Below are positions 45,001 through 51,000 of a stretch of DNA of 64,000 nucleotides, in pieces. The notes under the pieces were generated by a model. The model did not search any database. It saw nothing but the letters and a program-made list of their open reading frames with translations, and was not told where the DNA came from. The stretch lies in NCBI GenBank assembly GCA_030562195.1, contig JAUJPP010000001.1, positions 10,718,472 through 10,782,471 on the forward strand, read 5' to 3'. The DNA is from Nipponacmea schrenckii (Eukaryota; Mollusca; Gastropoda; Lottiidae). Within the stretch, counting starts at the first letter, position 1, and each line of letters begins with the position of its first letter. The translations under genes and the position numbers were made by a program.

Positions 45001-48000
45001 CAATGCAAAATAATATAAAATTCCATGTGATATTTTAGTCCTTTCAAAATTCTTAGCACTATTAAATTCACGAACCAATTTCAACAAATTTAGGTAAATC
45101 AATGAGAATTACTTAAGGAAAACTGCATCTTAGAATAAAATGAACATAAAATTCAAAAATGCTGCCATGAACAACATAACAGAATCCTTATATAATCCGA
45201 TAAATCCAAAAAATCTCAGTGATTATCCATAAAAATCATTGATTTTTTTTAAAACACTTATCATTGATTAAGAGTTTTTAATTATTACTTAGTTTTGTGA
45301 GTTTTCCAGTTTTTACAGGGATTTTGTTACTTTATGAGGCAAGGTAAGTTCACTGATGAATATATACGCATATTCATCATTCTTGAGAACTTACATTTCA
45401 TTTCCATTCTAACACATATTATCACCTTAAATACATGTACATGTAGGATTTCATCAATACAAAAAAAGTCAAAGTCCTTCAAAATCAAACAACATTTTAC
45501 CTCATTAAGTGACAAAATAAATAGAATCTTACCCATGTTTGAGAGAATGCTAGTTGACTATTATAGAGATAAAATTGACTAATGGTATCAATAACACCCA
45601 ATACTTTATTATCCATCAATTCATTGACTTTCTCTTCTAAATTCTTTAATTTACTAGTAGCTGTATGTATCTGATGTAGGAAGGCATCTGAAATAATAAG
45701 CTCATCATTTAAATACATGACAAACTCAAAGGGAATTTGATAATGACATTTTGATACAATTGTTGTCAGTTCATATCAAAGCCAGAACAGCTGGAATAAA
45801 CAGAAAAGATTTACCTATACACATACAACAAGTATAATTGTGGTCTTAAACCATCAAGTAGTATAAAAGTTGTCTCCCTTTGGGGTGTAATTGTTAAGGC
45901 CTAAACTCTTCTTTCTAAGAAATCAAAGCGACCCTGTGAGAGTTATATCATGATTGAAAACAATGGAGATGCCAAGCTCATATAAAAAGTTTTTTGTGTC
46001 ATTGGTCAAGGGTCTAATTATATAGTTTAGACATTTGATTACTGTTCACTCTATAAATTCAACTAAAACTTGCACTTGAACTGCACTTGGTAAAAAAATA
46101 GATCATAAGGTTACCATCTACACCATTATCAAAAGATTTAACAAGTTACTAATCATCCGAAATCTAAAGATTTTATTATTATTACTATTTATATAAGCAT
46201 GACATCGAAGCTTAGTTCACCAAAAACTAGAACTATTAATCAAACTTACCAATATTCATACTATTCCAAGCTAGTGTATTGAGACCAGGCTGTAATTGTT
46301 GTTGTACATTCTCTATATGAGGTGTAAATAAATCACGTAAAGATTCTGGTATAGATTCACAAACTGATCTATATTCATTTAATACCAATTCTAAATGTGC
46401 CTTATAACTCTTAAATCTTTCTTCTTGCTGCATAATATTCATAGCTGATTCTGGTATCTGTATATCTAACCTTGTTAACCATTTAGCTTCATGTATGAGC
46501 TCTAATACTCTGTTAATATAAATGTTATTATTAATTACTAGTAATCAACTAGATTGTTAGAGAAAATTTTTTGGTAAATTTTTTTTTAACATGCTGATAA
46601 CCAATGGTGTCATATCATTAATATCTGCAACATAGTGGTTAGAGTGATTGAAAGTAACAAGTTACTCTTCAATAAAATGCACTGGCACAGGGTTAAGGCA
46701 TTATCTGGAATTATAGTATTATCGAAGAATGGAATGTGATTATCATGACTAAAAATGTTATGGATAACTGAAGTTATCATCCTATAAAAAATATTGATAG
46801 CTTTAAGAAATTTAACACTATAACAATTTTCAATGAAGATTAGCCTACCTCTCATCAGAGTTGACAACAACTTCATTAGTATCAGGATGATAGACAAATA
46901 ACGTAGCTCTCAGTCCACTCTTAGCTAGATCTATTCTGTTCTTCCACTGGGTAAACCATAAACTTTCAAATGTTACTAGAGCTGTAGCAAGTCTGTTATA
47001 TATTCTAACTATTCTACCATACTCAGTTAACTGAGTAACTGCTTTAATATCTCGGAATACTTTCATTGGATCTTCTATACGTTTTAATAATTGACGTGAC
47101 CAATAGATGGCCCCAGCTACTGGAGGTGCATTTCGCACTGTCAATGGATGATCCTATACAAAGATAAATTAGAGTTATAAATCAGGGTTTCAATTCATGG
47201 ACCGAAAAAGAAGCACTAGTTTTTGAAAGTGTATACATTGAAAGCAAAAGGTCCATGGAGCACAATAAAGCTAAAAGCAATTAAGTATATCCTTACTTTG
47301 TTCTTCTCATATATTTTCTGAACTTCTTCTAAATCTGATTCATACCAATTAAAAACTTCTACAAATTTATCTGAGATAGTACCTCTTATACCAGGTCGAC
47401 TCTGAATAGGAGCAAACCTTTTAAAATAAAAATAAATTGCATTTATTAAGCATTTTATAAGTATTGACTTGATTTTGAGGATTTATCAGAGTATAGAAGT
47501 ATTTTTATGTATAGTTATGTATGTTTAGTTATGACACACGGTAAGTCCATGTTTGAGCGAAATCAAAATTTTATTTTCCTTCTAAGACCATGTATACCTT
47601 AGTAGTAGAATCTGAATAGTAGTGAGGTTATTAAAATGTTAAAGAAATTAACTCATACTTTGTAATGATTTCTAATCCTTGTTGAGTTTTCATTTTTCTA
47701 ACAAATATAGAATGCATAAAGGCTGCTAGAAACTTCTCTAGTTCTTGTACAATATTTATATAACTATTATAATGATGGTCAAATTTATCTTTATCCTGTA
47801 ACAAAACATCAATTTAAAAATACATTTAGATTGAATACATTTGTAGAAGTAAATTCCGTATCAAATATCAAAGTAGTCTATTTTATACTATAATATGTCT
47901 GTATAGCTTTCATGCCACAAATATCATTAAAGTTAAATGATTGGAATATCAAAAATGTTCATATTCATTCTATCAAGACCATATACCTTAGTATTAACAT

Positions 48001-51000
48001 CTAGAATTTTAGTAGTCACATTTTCACTCATGTTAAAGATAGTTACTCATTACTTCTTTATTATACTACTAATACTAGGTCCTTCATCTTCATCATCTTC
48101 ATTATAATATCGACCTAGATAAATTATAACATCATATAACTCTAATACTACTATCTTCATTATAATATCGACCTAGATAAATAATAACATCATATAATTA
48201 TACTACTAATACTAGGTCCTTCATCTTCATCATCTTCATTATAATATCGACCTAGATAAATAATAACATCATATAATTATACTACTAATACTAGGTCCTA
48301 CATCTTCATCATCTTCATTATAATATCGACCTAGATAAATAATAACATCATATAATTATACTACTAATACTAGGTCCTTCATCTTCATCATCTTCATTAT
48401 AATATCGACCTAGATAAATAATAACATCATATAATTATACTACTAATACTAGGTCCTTCATCTTCATCATCTTCATTATAATATCGACCTAGATAAATAA
48501 TAACATCATATAATTATACTACTAATACTAGGTCCTTCATCTTCATCATCTTCATTATAATATCGACCTAGATAAATATAACATCATATAATTATACTAC
48601 TAATACTAGGTCCTTCATCTTCATCATCTTCATTATAATATCGACCTAGATAAATAATAACATCATATAATTATACTACTAATACTAGGTCCTTCATCTT
48701 CATCATCTTCATTATAATATCGACCTAGATAAATAATAACATCATATAATTATACTACTAATACTAGGTCCTTCATCTTCATCATCTTCATTATAATATC
48801 GACCTAGATAAATAATAACATCATATAATTATACTACTAATACTAGGTCCTTCATTTTCATCATCTTCATTATAATATCGACCTAGATAAATAATAACAT
48901 CATATAATTATACTACTAATACTAGGTCCTTCATCTTCATCATCTTCATTATAATATCGACCTAGATAAATTATAACATCATATAATTATACTACTAATA
49001 CTAGGTCCATCATCTTCATCATCTTCATTATCTTCATTAATAAATAATATCATTTAATCTTTTATCTTTATTTCAATATTAACCTTTTTTAGATATAATA
49101 AAACTCATTAAAAATGTAGGAACACTTACGAATAATGGCAAGTTCTTCTTCTGTAAGACCATTTTTAGTGTTGACTACATCATATATTTCATCACCATGA
49201 TCATTGTGGTGGACTTTTTTTCCTTCCTCCTCTTTTTTATCATCATCAATAGTTTCTTCATCTTCAGCTATTGCACCTAGTTGATTTCTATCAATATTTA
49301 AATCTAACAAGGGGGTCTTACTGTATTCTTCTTTTATTTCTACAACATTCAATATAACATGATAGAATAATAGATAACATGACCTTTCAACATTCAATAT
49401 ATCATGATAGAATAATAGATGACATGACCTTTCAACATTCAAAATAACATGATAGAACAATACTTGATAGATAAAATGACTTTACAACATTCAAAATAAC
49501 ATGATAGAATAATACTCAATAGATAACATGACTTTACAACATTCAAAATAACAAGGCTGGTAGTAAAGATTGTGACTAGGTATATGGGTTATCAATAATA
49601 GACATGAACTGGTAACATTAAAATTTGTAGCATGCTTAAAACTAATATTTAATTTAGCTTAAAATTTAGCTTGAACTTAATCTTTCAACCATTGTAATAT
49701 AATATAAGATTGAAATTGACTCTTACCTTGTGCCTTCTTTTCCTGGGCTTCTTTTTTGTATCTATATTTCTCATCTTGTTCGGGTTCTTCAATGACTAAA
49801 TCTTCCTTTCTTGGTCTAGGTATTCCAGCTGATATTGATACCATTCTATATATAGAAAGATGTAATATAAATACATGTATACTAAGTTGACACCAATGAC
49901 ATATCTATCCATAAACAACCTTGAAAGTTTCTAATCATAAGTATAAATAGATCATAGTAGCTGTGATCTTGTCTGTCCCACTGTCAGGATTGACATGCTG
50001 CCATCCCACTGCCAGTTTTTGCCACCCCACTGCCATTTTTTCTTTCCTGCTACCCCCTGCCACAGCCAACCCACCGCCAGAAAATAAAAAACTTTGTATG
50101 ATACCTTGAGTAACATAGCTACTATTCTCGGATCAGTGATTTGACTGAATATACAGCAAATACAGCCCATTAGAGTCCTGGATAGAAACTCTGTATAATA
50201 CCCCTCTGATAAATAATAAAACTGGTGAATAGGAAATTATACTAACCTAGAATATTGAGACATAGTGTTCATCACATCTAACAATTGTCTAATTCTTCCA
50301 CAGAAACTGTCAAAATGGGACAAGATAGCATCTTCATCTGTTAATGGTACACCATGTCCAACATTATCACCGAATAATGATAGAGTTTTCTTAGAAGGTG
50401 AGAGAGTAGGTCTGGACATGGCACTAGTGGCTGTTGTTTGTTTACTACGACTAGAAATAAGAAATACCAGTTTTCAGCTAAATCTAATAGAAAACTTTAA
50501 CTTTATTTGATTTATATGTGCCACACTTCAAATCTTTGAAAAACATCAATGAGCTATTATCAATATCAACTATGACAACAGGTACCCTGGTAAATTGAGA
50601 GGGTATAAACAATACATAAAATAGTCTGAAACATCTATAACAGTATCTATCTACCGTATAATAAACCTGCGCATTATACACGGAATTATACGGTATTTTG
50701 ACTGTTGTCAGCTGGAGTAAGCTAAAAGATATATTAAATGTCATACCTGGACATCAGACTAGCACCAACGAAGCTACTAACAGAGGAGAAATGAGAAAGA
50801 TTGGTCACATTGCCTAATGAATCCCGCAATGATCGTAAAGCTTCTCTATAAAAATTCTGCAGTGTTAGACAGGATCTTAATCTACCATATAAAGTTTTAT
50901 CTATTACACCAATATCTTTACTCTCTTTTCCTTTACTTCTAGCTCCCTGTAATATCAATTCAGAATGTTCAAACTTAACATATTTCAAATCCAACTAAGC

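Noticed and set aside
45334..45582. Plus-strand 82-codon frame in the dynein tail region
   Set aside because: It lies opposite intron and exon sequence of the dynein gene and shows no family similarity.
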